Shown here: one piece after another, positions 1 through 10,842 of the stretch | How the letters are laid out: the number at the start of each line of letters is the position of its first letter | How positions within the stretch are numbered: position 1 is the stretch's first letter | Source of the DNA: Eutreptiella sp. 'Long Island Sound 2002' | Lineage: Eukaryota > Euglenozoa > Euglenophyceae > Eutreptiales > Eutreptiaceae | NCBI GenBank assembly: GCA_964036045.1 | Contig: OZ038400.1 | Span: 18,695,226 to 18,759,225 of the forward strand | Reading direction: 5' to 3' | DNA: 64,000 nucleotides | Position numbers and translations under genes: made by a program | The notes under the pieces: generated by a model | Told to the model about the DNA's origin: nothing | What the model saw: the letters and a program-made list of their open reading frames with translations, nothing else | Databases searched by the model: none

Positions 1-3000
1 TTCCTGGAGGGCTCTGGATGGTTCGTGTTATGTTGTGGAGGCCGCACGATGGTTGCCATTCATTCCTGGAGGGATCTGGATGGTTCGTGTTATGTTGTGG
101 AGGCTGCACGATGGTTGCCATTCATTCCTGGAGGGCTCTGGATGGTTCGTGTTATGTTGTGGAGGCCGCACGATGGTTGCCATTCATTCCTGGAGGGCTC
201 TGGATGGTTCGTGTTATGTTGTGGAGGCTGCACGATGGTTGCCATTCATTCCTGGAGGGCTCTGGATGGTTCGTGTCATGTTGTGGAGGCTGCACGATGG
301 TTGCCATTCATTCTTGGAGGGCTCTGGATGGTTCGTGTTATGTTGTGGAGGCTGCACGATGGTTGCCATTCATTCCTGGAGGGCTCTGGATGGTTCGTGT
401 TATGTTGTGGAGGCTGCACGATGGTTGCCATTCATTCTTGGAGGGCTCTGGATGGTTCGTGTTATGTTGTGGAGGCTGCACGATGGTTGCCATTCATTCC
501 TGGAGGGCTCTGGATGGTTCGTGTTATGTTGTGGAGGCTGCACGATGGTTGCCATTCATTCCTGGAGGGCTCTGGATGGTTCGTGTTATGTTGTGGAGGC
601 CGCACGATGGTTGCCATTCATTCCTGGAGGGCTCTGGATGGTTCGTGTTATGTTGTGGAGGCTGCACGATGGTTGCCATTCATTCCTGGAGGGCTCTGGA
701 TGGTTCGTGTCATGTTGTGGAGGCTGCACGATGGTTGCCATTCATTCTTGGAGGGCTCTGGATGGTTCGTGTTATGTTGTGGAGGCTGCACGATGGTTGC
801 CATTCATTCTTGGAGGGCTCTGGATGGTTCGTGTTATGTTGTGGAGGCTGCACGATGGTTGCCATTCATTCCTAGAGGGCTCTGGATGGTTCGTGTTATG
901 TTGTGGAGGCTGCACGATGGTTGCCATTCATTCCTGGAGGGCTCTGGATGGTTCGTGTTATGTTGTGGAGGCTGCACGATGGTTGCCATTCATTCCTGGA
1001 GGGCTCTGGATGGTTCGTGTTATGTTGTGGAGGCCGCACGACGGTTGCCATTCATTCCTGGAGGGCTCTGGATGGTTCGTGTCATGTTGTGGAGGCTGCA
1101 CGATGGTTGCCATTCATTCCTGGAGGGCTCTGGATGGTTCGTGTTATGTTGTGGAGGCTGCACGATGGTTGCCATTCATTCCTGGAGGGCTCTGGATGGT
1201 TCGTGTTATGTTGTGGAGGCTGCACGATGGTTGCCATTCATTCCTGGAGGGCTCTGGATGGTTCGTGTTATGTTGTGGAGGCTGCACGATGGTTGCCATT
1301 CATTCCTGGAGGGCTCTGGATGGTTCGTGTCATGTTGTGGAGGCTGCACGAGGGTTGCCATTCATTCCTGGAGGGCTCTGGATGGTTCGTGTCATGTTGT
1401 GGAGGCTGCACGATGGTTGCCATTCATTCCTGGAGGGCTCTGGATGGTTCGTGTCATGTTGTGGAGGCTGCACGATGGTTGCCATTCATTCTTGGAGGGC
1501 TCTGGATGGTTCGTGTCATGTTGTGGAGGCTGCACGATGGTTGCCATTCATTCCTGGAGGGCTCTCGATGGTTCGTGTTATGTTGTGGAGGCTGCACGAT
1601 GGTTGCCATTCATTCCTGGAGGGCTCTGGATGGTTCGTGTTATGTTGTGGAGGCTGCACGATGGTTGCCATTCATTCCTGGAGGGCTCTGGATGGTTCGT
1701 GTCATGTTGTGGAGGCTGCACGAGGGTTGCCATTCATTCCTGGAGGGCTCTGGATGGTTCGTGTCATGTTGTGGAGGCTGCACGATGGTTGCCATTCATT
1801 CCTGGAGGGCTCTGGATGGTTCGTGTCATGTTGTGGAGGCTGCACGATGGTTGCCATTCATTCCTGGAGGGCTCTGGATGGTTCGTGTCATGTTGTGGAG
1901 GCTGCACGATGGTTGCCATTCATTCCTGGAGGGCTCTGGATGGTTCGTGTTATGTTGTGGAGGCTGCACGATGGTTGCCATTCATTCCTAGAGGGCTCTG
2001 GATGGTTCGTGTTATGTTGTGGAGGCTGCACGATGGTTGCCATTCATTCCTGGAGGGCTCTGGATGGTTCGTGTTATGTTGTGGAGGCTGCACGATGGTT
2101 GCCATTCATTCCTGGAGGGCTCTGGATGGTTCGTGTTATGTTGTGGAGGCTGCACGATGGTTGCCATTCATTCCTGGAGGGCTCTGGATGGTTCGTGTTA
2201 TGTTGTGGAGGCTGCACGATGGTTGCCATTCATTCCTGGAGGGCTCTGGATGGTTCGTGTTATGTTGTGGAGGCTGCACGATGGTTGCCATTCATTCCTG
2301 GAGGGCTCTGGATGGTTCGTGTCATGTTGTGGAGGCTGCACGAGGGTTGCCATTCATTCCTGGAGGGCTCTGGATGGTTCGTGTCATGTTGTGGAGGCTG
2401 CACGATGGTTGCCATTCATTCCTGGAGGGCTCTGGATGGTTCGTGTCATGTTGTGGAGGCTGCACGATGGTTGCCATTCCCTCCTGGAGGGCTCTGGATG
2501 GTTCGTGTTATGTTGTGGAGGCTGCACGATGGTTGCCATTCATTCCTGGAGGGCTCTGGATGGTTCGTGTTATGTTGTGGAGGCTGCACGATGGTTGCCA
2601 TTCATTCTTGGAGGGCTCTCGATGGTTCGTGTTATGTTGTGGAGGCTGCACGATGGTTGCCATTCATTCCTGGAGGGCTCTGGATGGTTCGTGTTATGTT
2701 GTGGAGGCTGCACGATGGTTGCCATTCATTCCCGGAGGGCTCTGGATGGTTCGTGTTATGTTGTGGAGGCTGCACGATGGTTGCCATTCATTCCTGGAGG
2801 GCTCTGGATGGTTCGTGTTATGTTGTGGAGGCTGCACGATGGTTGCCATTCATTCCTGGAGGGCTCTGGATGGTTCGTGTTATGTTGTGGAGGCTGCACG
2901 ATGGTTGCCATTCATTCCTGGAGGGCTCTGGATGGTTCGTGTTATGTTGTGGAGGCTGCACGATGGTTGCCATTCATTCCTGGAGGGCTCTGGATGGTTC

Positions 3001-6000
3001 GTGTTATGTTGTGGAGGCTGCACGATGGTTGCCATTCATTCCTAGAGGGCTCTGGATGGTTCGTGTCATGTTGTGGAGGCTGCACGATGGTTGCCATTCA
3101 TTCCTGGAGGGCTCTGGATGGTTCGTGTTATGTTGTGGAGGCTGCACGATGGTTGCCATTCATTCCTGGAGGGCTCTGGATGGTTCGTGTTATGTTGTGG
3201 AGGCTGCCCGATGGTTGCCATTCATTCCTGGAGGGCTCTGGATGGTTCGTGTTATGTTGTGGAGGCTGCACGATGGTTGCCATTCATTCCTGGAGGGCTC
3301 TGGATGGTTCGTGTCATGTTGTGGAGGCTGCACGATGGTTGCCATTCATTCCTGGAGGGCTCTGGATGGTTCGTGTTATGTTGTGGAGGCTGCACGATGG
3401 TTGCCATTCATTCCTGGAGGGCTCTGGATGGTTCGTGTCATGTTGTGGAGGCTGCACGATGGTTGCCATTCATTCCTGGAGGGCTCTGGATGGTTCGTGT
3501 CATGTTGTGGAGGCTGCACGATGGTTGCCATTCATTCTTGGAGGGCTCTGGATGGTTCGTGTTATGTTGTGGAGGCTGCACGATGGTTGCCATTCATTCC
3601 TGGAGGGCTCTGGATGGTTCGTGTTATGTTGTGGAGGCTGCACGATGGTTGCCATTCATTCCTGGAGGGCTCTGGATGGTTCGTGTTATGTTGTGGAGGC
3701 CGCACGATGGTTGCCATTCATTCCTGGAGGGATCTGGATGGTTCGTGTTATGTTGTGGAGGCTGCACGATGGTTGCCATTCATTCCTGGAGGGCTCTGGA
3801 TGGTTCGTGTTATGTTGTGGAGGCCGCACGATGGTTGCCATTCATTCCTGGAGGGCTCTGGATGGTTCGTGTTATGTTGTGGAGGCTGCACGATGGTTGC
3901 CATTCATTCCTGGAGGGCTCTGGATGGTTCGTGTCATGTTGTGGAGGCTGCACGATGGTTGCCATTCATTCTTGGAGGGCTCTGGATGGTTCGTGTTATG
4001 TTGTGGAGGCTGCACGATGGTTGCCATTCATTCCTGGAGGGCTCTGGATGGTTCGTGTTATGTTGTGGAGGCTGCACGATGGTTGCCATTCATTCTTGGA
4101 GGGCTCTGGATGGTTCGTGTTATGTTGTGGAGGCTGCACGATGGTTGCCATTCATTCCTGGAGGGCTCTGGATGGTTCGTGTTATGTTGTGGAGGCTGCA
4201 CGATGGTTGCCATTCATTCCTGGAGGGCTCTGGATGGTTCGTGTTATGTTGTGGAGGCCGCACGATGGTTGCCATTCATTCCTGGAGGGCTCTGGATGGT
4301 TCGTGTTATGTTGTGGAGGCTGCACGATGGTTGCCATTCATTCCTGGAGGGCTCTGGATGGTTCGTGTCATGTTGTGGAGGCTGCACGATGGTTGCCATT
4401 CATTCTTGGAGGGCTCTGGATGGTTCGTGTTATGTTGTGGAGGCTGCACGATGGTTGCCATTCATTCTTGGAGGGCTCTGGATGGTTCGTGTTATGTTGT
4501 GGAGGCTGCACGATGGTTGCCATTCATTCCTAGAGGGCTCTGGATGGTTCGTGTTATGTTGTGGAGGCTGCACGATGGTTGCCATTCATTCCTGGAGGGC
4601 TCTGGATGGTTCGTGTTATGTTGTGGAGGCTGCACGATGGTTGCCATTCATTCCTGGAGGGCTCTGGATGGTTCGTGTTATGTTGTGGAGGCCGCACGAC
4701 GGTTGCCATTCATTCCTGGAGGGCTCTGGATGGTTCGTGTCATGTTGTGGAGGCTGCACGATGGTTGCCATTCATTCCTGGAGGGCTCTGGATGGTTCGT
4801 GTTATGTTGTGGAGGCTGCACGATGGTTGCCATTCATTCCTGGAGGGCTCTGGATGGTTCGTGTTATGTTGTGGAGGCTGCACGATGGTTGCCATTCATT
4901 CCTGGAGGGCTCTGGATGGTTCGTGTTATGTTGTGGAGGCTGCACGATGGTTGCCATTCATTCCTGGAGGGCTCTGGATGGTTCGTGTCATGTTGTGGAG
5001 GCTGCACGAGGGTTGCCATTCATTCCTGGAGGGCTCTGGATGGTTCGTGTCATGTTGTGGAGGCTGCACGATGGTTGCCATTCATTCCTGGAGGGCTCTG
5101 GATGGTTCGTGTCATGTTGTGGAGGCTGCACGATGGTTGCCATTCATTCTTGGAGGGCTCTGGATGGTTCGTGTCATGTTGTGGAGGCTGCACGATGGTT
5201 GCCATTCATTCCTGGAGGGCTCTCGATGGTTCGTGTTATGTTGTGGAGGCTGCACGATGGTTGCCATTCATTCCTGGAGGGCTCTGGATGGTTCGTGTTA
5301 TGTTGTGGAGGCTGCACGATGGTTGCCATTCATTCCTGGAGGGCTCTGGATGGTTCGTGTCATGTTGTGGAGGCTGCACGAGGGTTGCCATTCATTCCTG
5401 GAGGGCTCTGGATGGTTCGTGTCATGTTGTGGAGGCTGCACGATGGTTGCCATTCATTCCTGGAGGGCTCTGGATGGTTCGTGTCATGTTGTGGAGGCTG
5501 CACGATGGTTGCCATTCATTCCTGGAGGGCTCTGGATGGTTCGTGTCATGTTGTGGAGGCTGCACGAGGGTTGCCATTCATTCCTGGAGGGCTCTGGATG
5601 GTTCGTGTCATGTTGTGGAGGCTGCACGATGGTTGCCATTCATTCCTGGAGGGCTCTGGATGGTTCGTGTCATGTTGTGGAGGCTGCACGATGGTTGCCA
5701 TTCATTCTTGGAGGGCTCTGGATGGTTCGTGTTATGTTGTGGAGGCTGCACGATGGTTGCCATTCATTCCTAGAGGGCTCTGGATGGTTCGTGTTATGTT
5801 GTGGAGGCTGCACGATGGTTGCCATTCATTCCTGGAGGGCTCTGGATGGTTCGTGTTATGTTGTGGAGGCTGCACGATGGTTGCCATTCATTCCTGGAGG
5901 GCTCTGGATGGTTCGTGTTATGTTGTGGAGGCTGCACGATGGTTGCCATTCATTCCTGGAGGGCTCTGGATGGTTCGTGTTATGTTGTGGAGGCTGCACG

Positions 6001-6032
6001 ATGGTTGCCATTCATTCCTGGAGGGCTCTGGA
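1..6032. repeat. 62-bp satellite array, about 97 units, left end cut by window
   Basis: A 62-bp unit (beginning TTCCTGGAGGGCTCTGGATG) repeats head to tail from the first base to about 6032 with almost no length change. Variants between units are mostly C/T or G/A transitions (GTGTTATG/GTGTCATG, GGCTGC/GGCCGC, CCTGGAGG/CCTAGAGG). The unit has no stop codon in any plus-strand frame. Since 62 is not a multiple of 3, each frame reads a 62-residue repeat through all three phases, giving apparent proteins up to 1912 residues. I treat these as non-coding by-products, because variants fall at all codon positions and the same amino-acid repeat appears in every frame. A rare CCTAGAGG variant supplies the only stops. 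Unique sequence starts at about 6033. Confidence 0.97.
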
Positions 6033-6249
6033 TGGTTGGCTTTCTTTCATTGGGCGCAGTTGTGTGTTGTGGTTTGTGTTCATTGTTTGTTTCTTTGGCA
6101 CATGGGGAGGATCCGGGGGATGATGGCGCTGGACGGCAGACTATGGACCGCATACCCGCAGCAAATGGGGCACAACAAGCCATTGTTCACCAGCTCTCAA
6201 GTGATTTCTACTCCAGGCGGTGGGCCATAGATGTAAACCCCCCCCCCTT
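6033..6249. other. unique spacer after the satellite
   Basis: About 215 bp of non-repetitive sequence. A short plus-strand reading frame runs from the array into it, ending in a C-rich run before the AT-rich palindromes. I see no domain in it. Confidence 0.4.
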
Positions 6250-6850
6250 TTAATATCACGCGCGTGATATTATTTCGGTGCGTGATATTATTTTGGGCGT
6301 GATATTATTTTGACCACCCCCTGCCTGTTCCTGATGCTGAAGGGGGGAGTGCATTATTATTTTGGACTCGGCGTCTGCACACATTTCACAAGCTGTGTTG
6401 CAGGCCCTCAGGCACTGTGGTCTGAGGTATGCTGTGATACCAGGTGGCCTAACCATGTTTATTCAATCGATTGACACTGCATTGGCTGCCTTGTATCGTT
6501 CAGCCCACCACAGGTTGTATGTTTCTCACATGGAGCATCAGGCTTGGTTATATTGATCCCAGCAAAGCAAAGCTTCGAATCCCCTACCAGTTTGCACCCT
6601 CAGAAGTTCAGCCCCAGAATGTTGCAGCTGCGAAGCCCAAGCCGAAACCCAAGGCAGGAGCACGCCAGCTATCTATGGCCACTTTTCTCGCACCAAGATA
6701 ACTATGTGTTTTGGTTGACAATCACGTTTCCCACAGTGTTTTGCCTTGCTGTCTGCGATGTGCTCAGGTGGCCAAAATGCATGCGTGATATTATTTTAGT
6801 GGTCCAAAATATTATCATGCATGCGTGATATTATTTCGGTGCGTGATAAT
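6250..6850 (+). mobile_element. pogo-like DDE transposon remnant between palindromic repeats
   Basis: Both flanks carry repeated copies of the motif GCGTGATATTATTT in direct and inverted orientation (about 6252-6312 and 6781-6848), with the palindrome AATATCACGCGCGTGATATT at the left side and a second palindromic cluster at the right. Between them lies a fragment of a DDE transposase. The arrangement suggests terminal or subterminal inverted repeats of a small DNA transposon, or a derivative of one. Homopolymer C and G runs sit just outside both ends. Exact termini and a target-site duplication could not be fixed by eye. Confidence 0.6.
6362..6701 (+). pseudogene. fragment of pogo/Tigger-like DDE transposase
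   Basis: The frame opening at 6362 reads DSASAH, then after about 15 residues YAVIPGGLTMFIQSID. This matches the conserved stretch of pogo/Tigger-family (DDE_1) transposases, in which DSxxAH carries the second catalytic Asp and IPGGLT...QPLD follows. Here the usual QPLD is QSID. The frame stops at 6556. A second frame (6471-6701) stays open and ends in a Lys/Pro-rich tail with QLSMATFL, which loosely resembles a PCNA-interacting box. Everything N-terminal to the second Asp is missing, so this is a decayed piece and not an active gene. Confidence 0.6.
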
Positions 6851-7960
6851 AAAGGGGGGGGGGTTTACCCAAAGTTTGCCCCGCGCGTGCACCTGTGTGC
6901 AGCGCCCCGGGAGGACCCCATGAAGACAAGCCCACTGAAACACCCGGAGATGAAAGGCACGAGGTGCAGAATGACAAGCCGAGGGAAGCTGCGACGCTGC
7001 AGTCGCGGTCACAATGTGCACACCCTGTGCCCACTGTGACTACTGTCTGTCGTCCACGAAGCCCTCAGCCTATGCACACTCGTGGGGCCTTTCTTGGGAC
7101 ACTACACAGGCATGTCGTGGGGGTTCATGGCCTCTCCAGATGTGCATATGTGTGTTATGTGAAGGGAAGGTGGTTTGCAACTTTCTTGAGCTGCGGCAGT
7201 TTGGGTCACCTAATTCTAAGGGTTTTTCCAAGGGTTGTGCCTGGGGGCTCTTCGGGGGGAACATAGTCTAAAAGTAGCGCGCAGTGCGCGCGCAGTGCAA
7301 AGATTCCCCCCATGGCCGCGACCGAGGGCTTGGTGGGGCACAAAGAGGCGTGCCATGCATTGAGGAGTCCCCTGGTGATTCTTGTGTCGCACAAAGTGCC
7401 CAAAGCCTTGAAATGGTGAGCGCAAGCCTTTGCAACGGCGATCCTTGAATTTGAGATGGAAACACCCGGGCACAACCCGTGACTACCCCCCCCCTTCCCC
7501 CTTCACCGCGTTTGAGACCTGAAGTACTGTTTGAGGATGCCAGAGTGATGCAGGAGGGCAGCGACCATCGCTGTTCTATGGCCAAGCAACGCAGATGTCC
7601 AAGGCCAAGCAGCCCCTATGGCCAAGCCACACTCGGCGTTGGGTCTGTCCATTTCCGCACCGTTCATTTTGGCGGTGCACTTTTCAATTGGCCGTCCTGC
7701 GTGCGGTCTGATGCCTTGGTTTTGACATGCATCGTGTTCATGTTGTGTGTCGAGAAAGCGGATTGGGGCACGATGGCCGTTGTGGCCTGTCTGCCCCATG
7801 GCATTCGGAGTGGTACACCGTGTCTTTCCGCATGTGCCACGCACAATGTGACGCGTAAGCAACACCCTTGTCCATTTCCGGGCAGTTACAGTTGCTTGGA
7901 CAAGGGGTCGGGGGTACCTTGGCACCCTCCGCTTGCCCGGTCCCCTTGTGTGTCAGGGAA
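6851..7960. other. intergenic stretch, no gene seen
   Basis: About 1.1 kb without a convincing gene. Several overlapping short reading frames occur on both strands, but none shows a domain or a consistent frame. It contains a copy of the dispersed GC-rich motif (GCGCGCAGTGCGCGCGCAGT, near 7277-7297) and a C-run at 7488-7503. The promoter of the kinase gene starting at 7961 should lie here, but I see no recognisable TATA box or other element. Confidence 0.4.
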
Positions 7961-8536
7961 ATGACTGCCCCGCAACTGCGGGCCCCATCGCCATCCGGGG
8001 ACCATCCCCTGGACTGCAAGTGGCTCCAGAGCGCCTGGCGATGGCCCCGCTTCGACGTCGCGATGGAGGCGGAGTACAAGAAGTCGATGCTGCCCTACCG
8101 CCTCCGGGCCATGCTGCTCTACGACGCCTGCTACGTCGGGCCCGTGATCATTGTGACGGTCCGCAACTGGGCCTCCCCCGCCATGGTCCCCTGCCTGTGC
8201 ATGTGCGTGCTGTTCCTGTTGGCCTTCCTCCCGATGCTGGGGCTGCTTCCCGGGCGGTGGCGCTGCCTGCGGGCCCTTGCCGGCTGCCTGGCCCGGCCCC
8301 GCCTCGTCTGCCTGCTCCACATGGTCCACGTGGGCCTGTTCGTGGCGTCGCTGCTGCAGCTGTCGCAGAGCGAGGGGGAGAGCACCATCCACCTGCTCGT
8401 CCTGTGGTTCCTGACCATCGTCGGGGCGTCGGGGGTGTTCGACTTCCACTACTTCGTGGCGCTCGTCCTCGCCACCACCACCGCCCTGTTCTGCACCCAC
8501 CCCGGCATGGAGAAGAACCCCCACTACTTCGTTCAG
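7961..8536 (+). CDS. hybrid histidine kinase, exon 1: multi-pass membrane sensor
   Basis: 192 codons from the ATG at 7961 to a donor CAG|GTCCGC at 8536/8537, ending in phase 0. After about 50 polar residues there are about five hydrophobic segments (near residues 48-62, 68-92, 108-132, 143-160 and 163-180), so it is a membrane domain with no recognisable periplasmic-type ligand module. It is GC-rich, with strong C/G third positions, unlike the AT-richer introns around it. I link it to the exons at 9900, 14547, 45137 and 47707 because all are plus strand, in the right order, mostly joined in phase 0, and share codon bias. Together they give sensor-HisKA-HATPase-receiver. Such kinases autophosphorylate on His and pass the phosphate to the receiver Asp. 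The upstream in-frame extension to 7868 lacks an ATG, so 7961 was chosen. Confidence 0.6.
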
Positions 8537-9899
8537 GTCCGCGCGTGCGGGGGCCTTGAGCATCCCCGATTGGGATGCTGCCGGGAAAGACCATTTGGGG
8601 GGCGCACCGTGCCCGCGCTGTACGAAGACTAGGCCATTTTGGACCCGTTTTCCACGACAAGGGGCCGACAGGGGCGACGCTAGGCGCAGGACTCGTTCCG
8701 ACCGCCAGCCAACCTTTCTGGGTTCAGGGACAGGGGCGCCCAAGGGATTGACCCTTAACCAGGCCTGGCAGCGAACAATTGCACTGCTCTGTGTACACAC
8801 AGCGGACACTTGGTGGAACAATCGTTTCGGGTTAAAAAAATTTTTTTTGACCCGTTTTCCCGCTGGCCGAGGTGACCACAGTAACTGGTGCGCCCCCAGA
8901 CATGGGACTGCTCAGATTCTTACTCAGTCCAACAACTCAGATAAACGAGTGAAAACCAACTATGTTTCACACCAAAAACTGCCAGATTGCTGTCTGAATC
9001 TGCCGTTTGCCCTGTGGACGTAGCTCCCCCGGTAGTTTCAGGGTCGTCACGGGAACACTAACATACCATTGGGCGCTGTGCGCACACTGTGCCCGCGCGG
9101 TGCATGCGCTGTGCAGAAACGCCCCCTATGAACCGCACACCCGACATGCAGAGGCGAGGGGCAGCCGAAGCGGCAGCTCCACCGCATCACGGACAGGCTA
9201 TAGCTTAGTGGGCAAAACACCCGTGGGGGGGGGGTTCAGTGGCCTAGAAAAAGGCTGTCTACCTTAAATTGGCCTCAGATTTCCGGCCCCTTTAATAGGT
9301 TTCCTTTTTTTTCCCCGGAGGAGGATTACTCTGATGTGGGTGGGTGGGTCGGTCGGCTGGGCTGGGGTCGGTCACTCGATCGTCGAGCGCAAAGGCAAGC
9401 TCGGCCATGGGGGCCTTTGCGCAGGGTGCGGGGGATGCGTACGCGGGCTGCAGGTTGCGGTAGAGATGCGCCGCATGCGTATTGCTGTCGTGCTGAGAGG
9501 GACGGGCGGAAGCATTGAACATTGCTGCAGTGCGGGCCCGGGCTGTAGAAGTGATGTACAATAGCGAACACTGTGATCGGAATAAAAAATGTTGGGCATC
9601 ACCCACACACAGGCGCGCGTGCGCGCACAAACTTATGGTTTGCGGTAGCAGTAGGAACAGGGGCATGTTGCACCTCGCAGTTTGAGCAGATGTGGAATTG
9701 ACACCTTAACACACACAGGGAACAGGGTTTGGTTTGTGGGCAGCGCCACGTACACATGGGACAGCTGTACCCGGTTCCCGGGGAGCCTCTGCAGGGACCA
9801 CGAGGCTCATGGTTTTGCCGCAGCCAGTAGGACTTGGGGATGTTGACCCTCGCAGTCGGAGCATGACTGAGTGACGGCCTTGGCACAAACCTGCTGCAG
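8537..9899 (+). other. kinase intron 1
   Basis: Bounded by GT at 8537 and AG at 9898-9899. It contains two copies of the dispersed GCGC-rich motif (about 8592-8625 and 9071-9125), two copies of a CTCGCAG-(T/C)-GGAGCA-like motif (about 9672 and 9850; related sequence near 35250), A/T homopolymers at 8835-8850 and 9300-9312, and no supported gene. Confidence 0.5.
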
Positions 9900-10052
9900 G
9901 CCGTCGGCTCCGTGGCCACCATCGTCGCCACCCTCCAGCACGAGTCCGTGGTGCGGAAGCTGTTCCTGCAGAGCAAGGCCGAGTCGCAGTTCTTGGCGCG
10001 CATGTCTCATGAGATTCGGACGCCGTTAAACGGCGTCGTGGGCTTCCTGCAG
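9900..10052 (+). CDS. hybrid histidine kinase, exon 2: HisKA H-box
   Basis: A 51-codon, phase 0-0 exon between acceptor CTGCAG|GCC at 9899/9900 and donor CAG|GTGTGT at 10052/10053. It encodes a helix leading into [19 protein letters not shown], a near-perfect H-box of HisKA dimerisation domains. The phospho-accepting His codon is 10008-10010, followed by the conserved E and the RTPLN turn. This is the most diagnostic piece of the gene. The following helix of the domain is missing here and is found at 14547, across an intron that holds a DNA transposon. Confidence 0.85.
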
Positions 10053-10249
10053 GTGTGTGCCGCACCGCCGCCTGTCACCAGACAATGCCTTGTGGTGTTG
10101 GGCCTGCCAGCCGTCTGGTGCCCGGGGCGTTGGGGATAGGGTGAGTGCTGCAGAGGAGGGGGAGGTGCAGGGCCGTCCATAAGCGTCCAAATTGTCTTTG
10201 TTTTATTGTCCCCTGAGGGACAGGGATTACGGTTGGTGCCCCGGGTAAA

Positions 10250-10356
10250 CGGTGGCGGTTGGTGGGTTACCGATGGCGGTTGGCGGGTAACCAATGGCGG
10301 TTGGCGGGTAACTGATGGCAGTTGGCGGGTAACTGATGGCGGTTGGCGGGTAACGG
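10250..10356 (+). repeat. 21-bp minisatellite (GGCGGTTGGCGGGTAAC family), 5 units
   Basis: Five imperfect tandem copies of a 21-bp unit, GATGGCGGTTGGCGGGTAAC plus one base, about 200 bp downstream of the exon 2 donor. The same unit recurs at 14027-14092, 14405-14515, 31557-31665, 43593-43658 and 45745-45822. Confidence 0.9.
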
Positions 10357-10842
10357 TAATGTGCTCAGGGCTGTTGTTCTGCGGCGTTGTCTGCCCAAGT
10401 CTGCGCCGATCTGCGCAGATCGGCGCCGATCTGCGCTGATCGGTGGTACCATTTGAGAGGGCAGGCGCCGATCGGTGGGCGGGCGTCCCACAATCACCGC
10501 TATGGCTTCGTTGCGGCGTCAACTTTTAGCAAAGGGTTTTAAGGTTGCAACCCGGAACGTAGGCATGAATGCGGCATATCAGTGTGATCAGCAAACACAA
10601 ATAAACACTATGACAAAATGATTTATCACTTTCAGGATTTGCTCCGAATGCATGCATTATGGTCCATAGTCTTTGCTTGGTTGTTCTTTGGCAGGCACAA
10701 CTATTCTTGCCAAAAGGGCCAATATCAAAGTGAAGTCATTGCCACATCAGCATTTGGTGTATTTGGATGAGTTGTTTCATAAGGTGTAACCCGGTCGTTC
10801 TCGACTTTGTGAGGTGATTGAGCCGCATTGAGCCGCCAACAA

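Noticed and set aside
1-6032. CRISPR array
   Set aside because: Units are contiguous and nearly identical with no unique spacers; the context is eukaryotic.
1-6253. Reading frames up to 1912 residues through the 62-bp array
   Set aside because: They arise because the unit lacks stops in every plus frame. The same peptide repeat appears in all frames, and variants show no codon-position bias.
7886-8821. 311-residue minus-strand frame opposite the sensor exon
   Set aside because: Shadow of a GC-rich exon; composition is His/Gln/Gly/Pro-rich with no domain, while the plus strand has membrane helices and splice sites.
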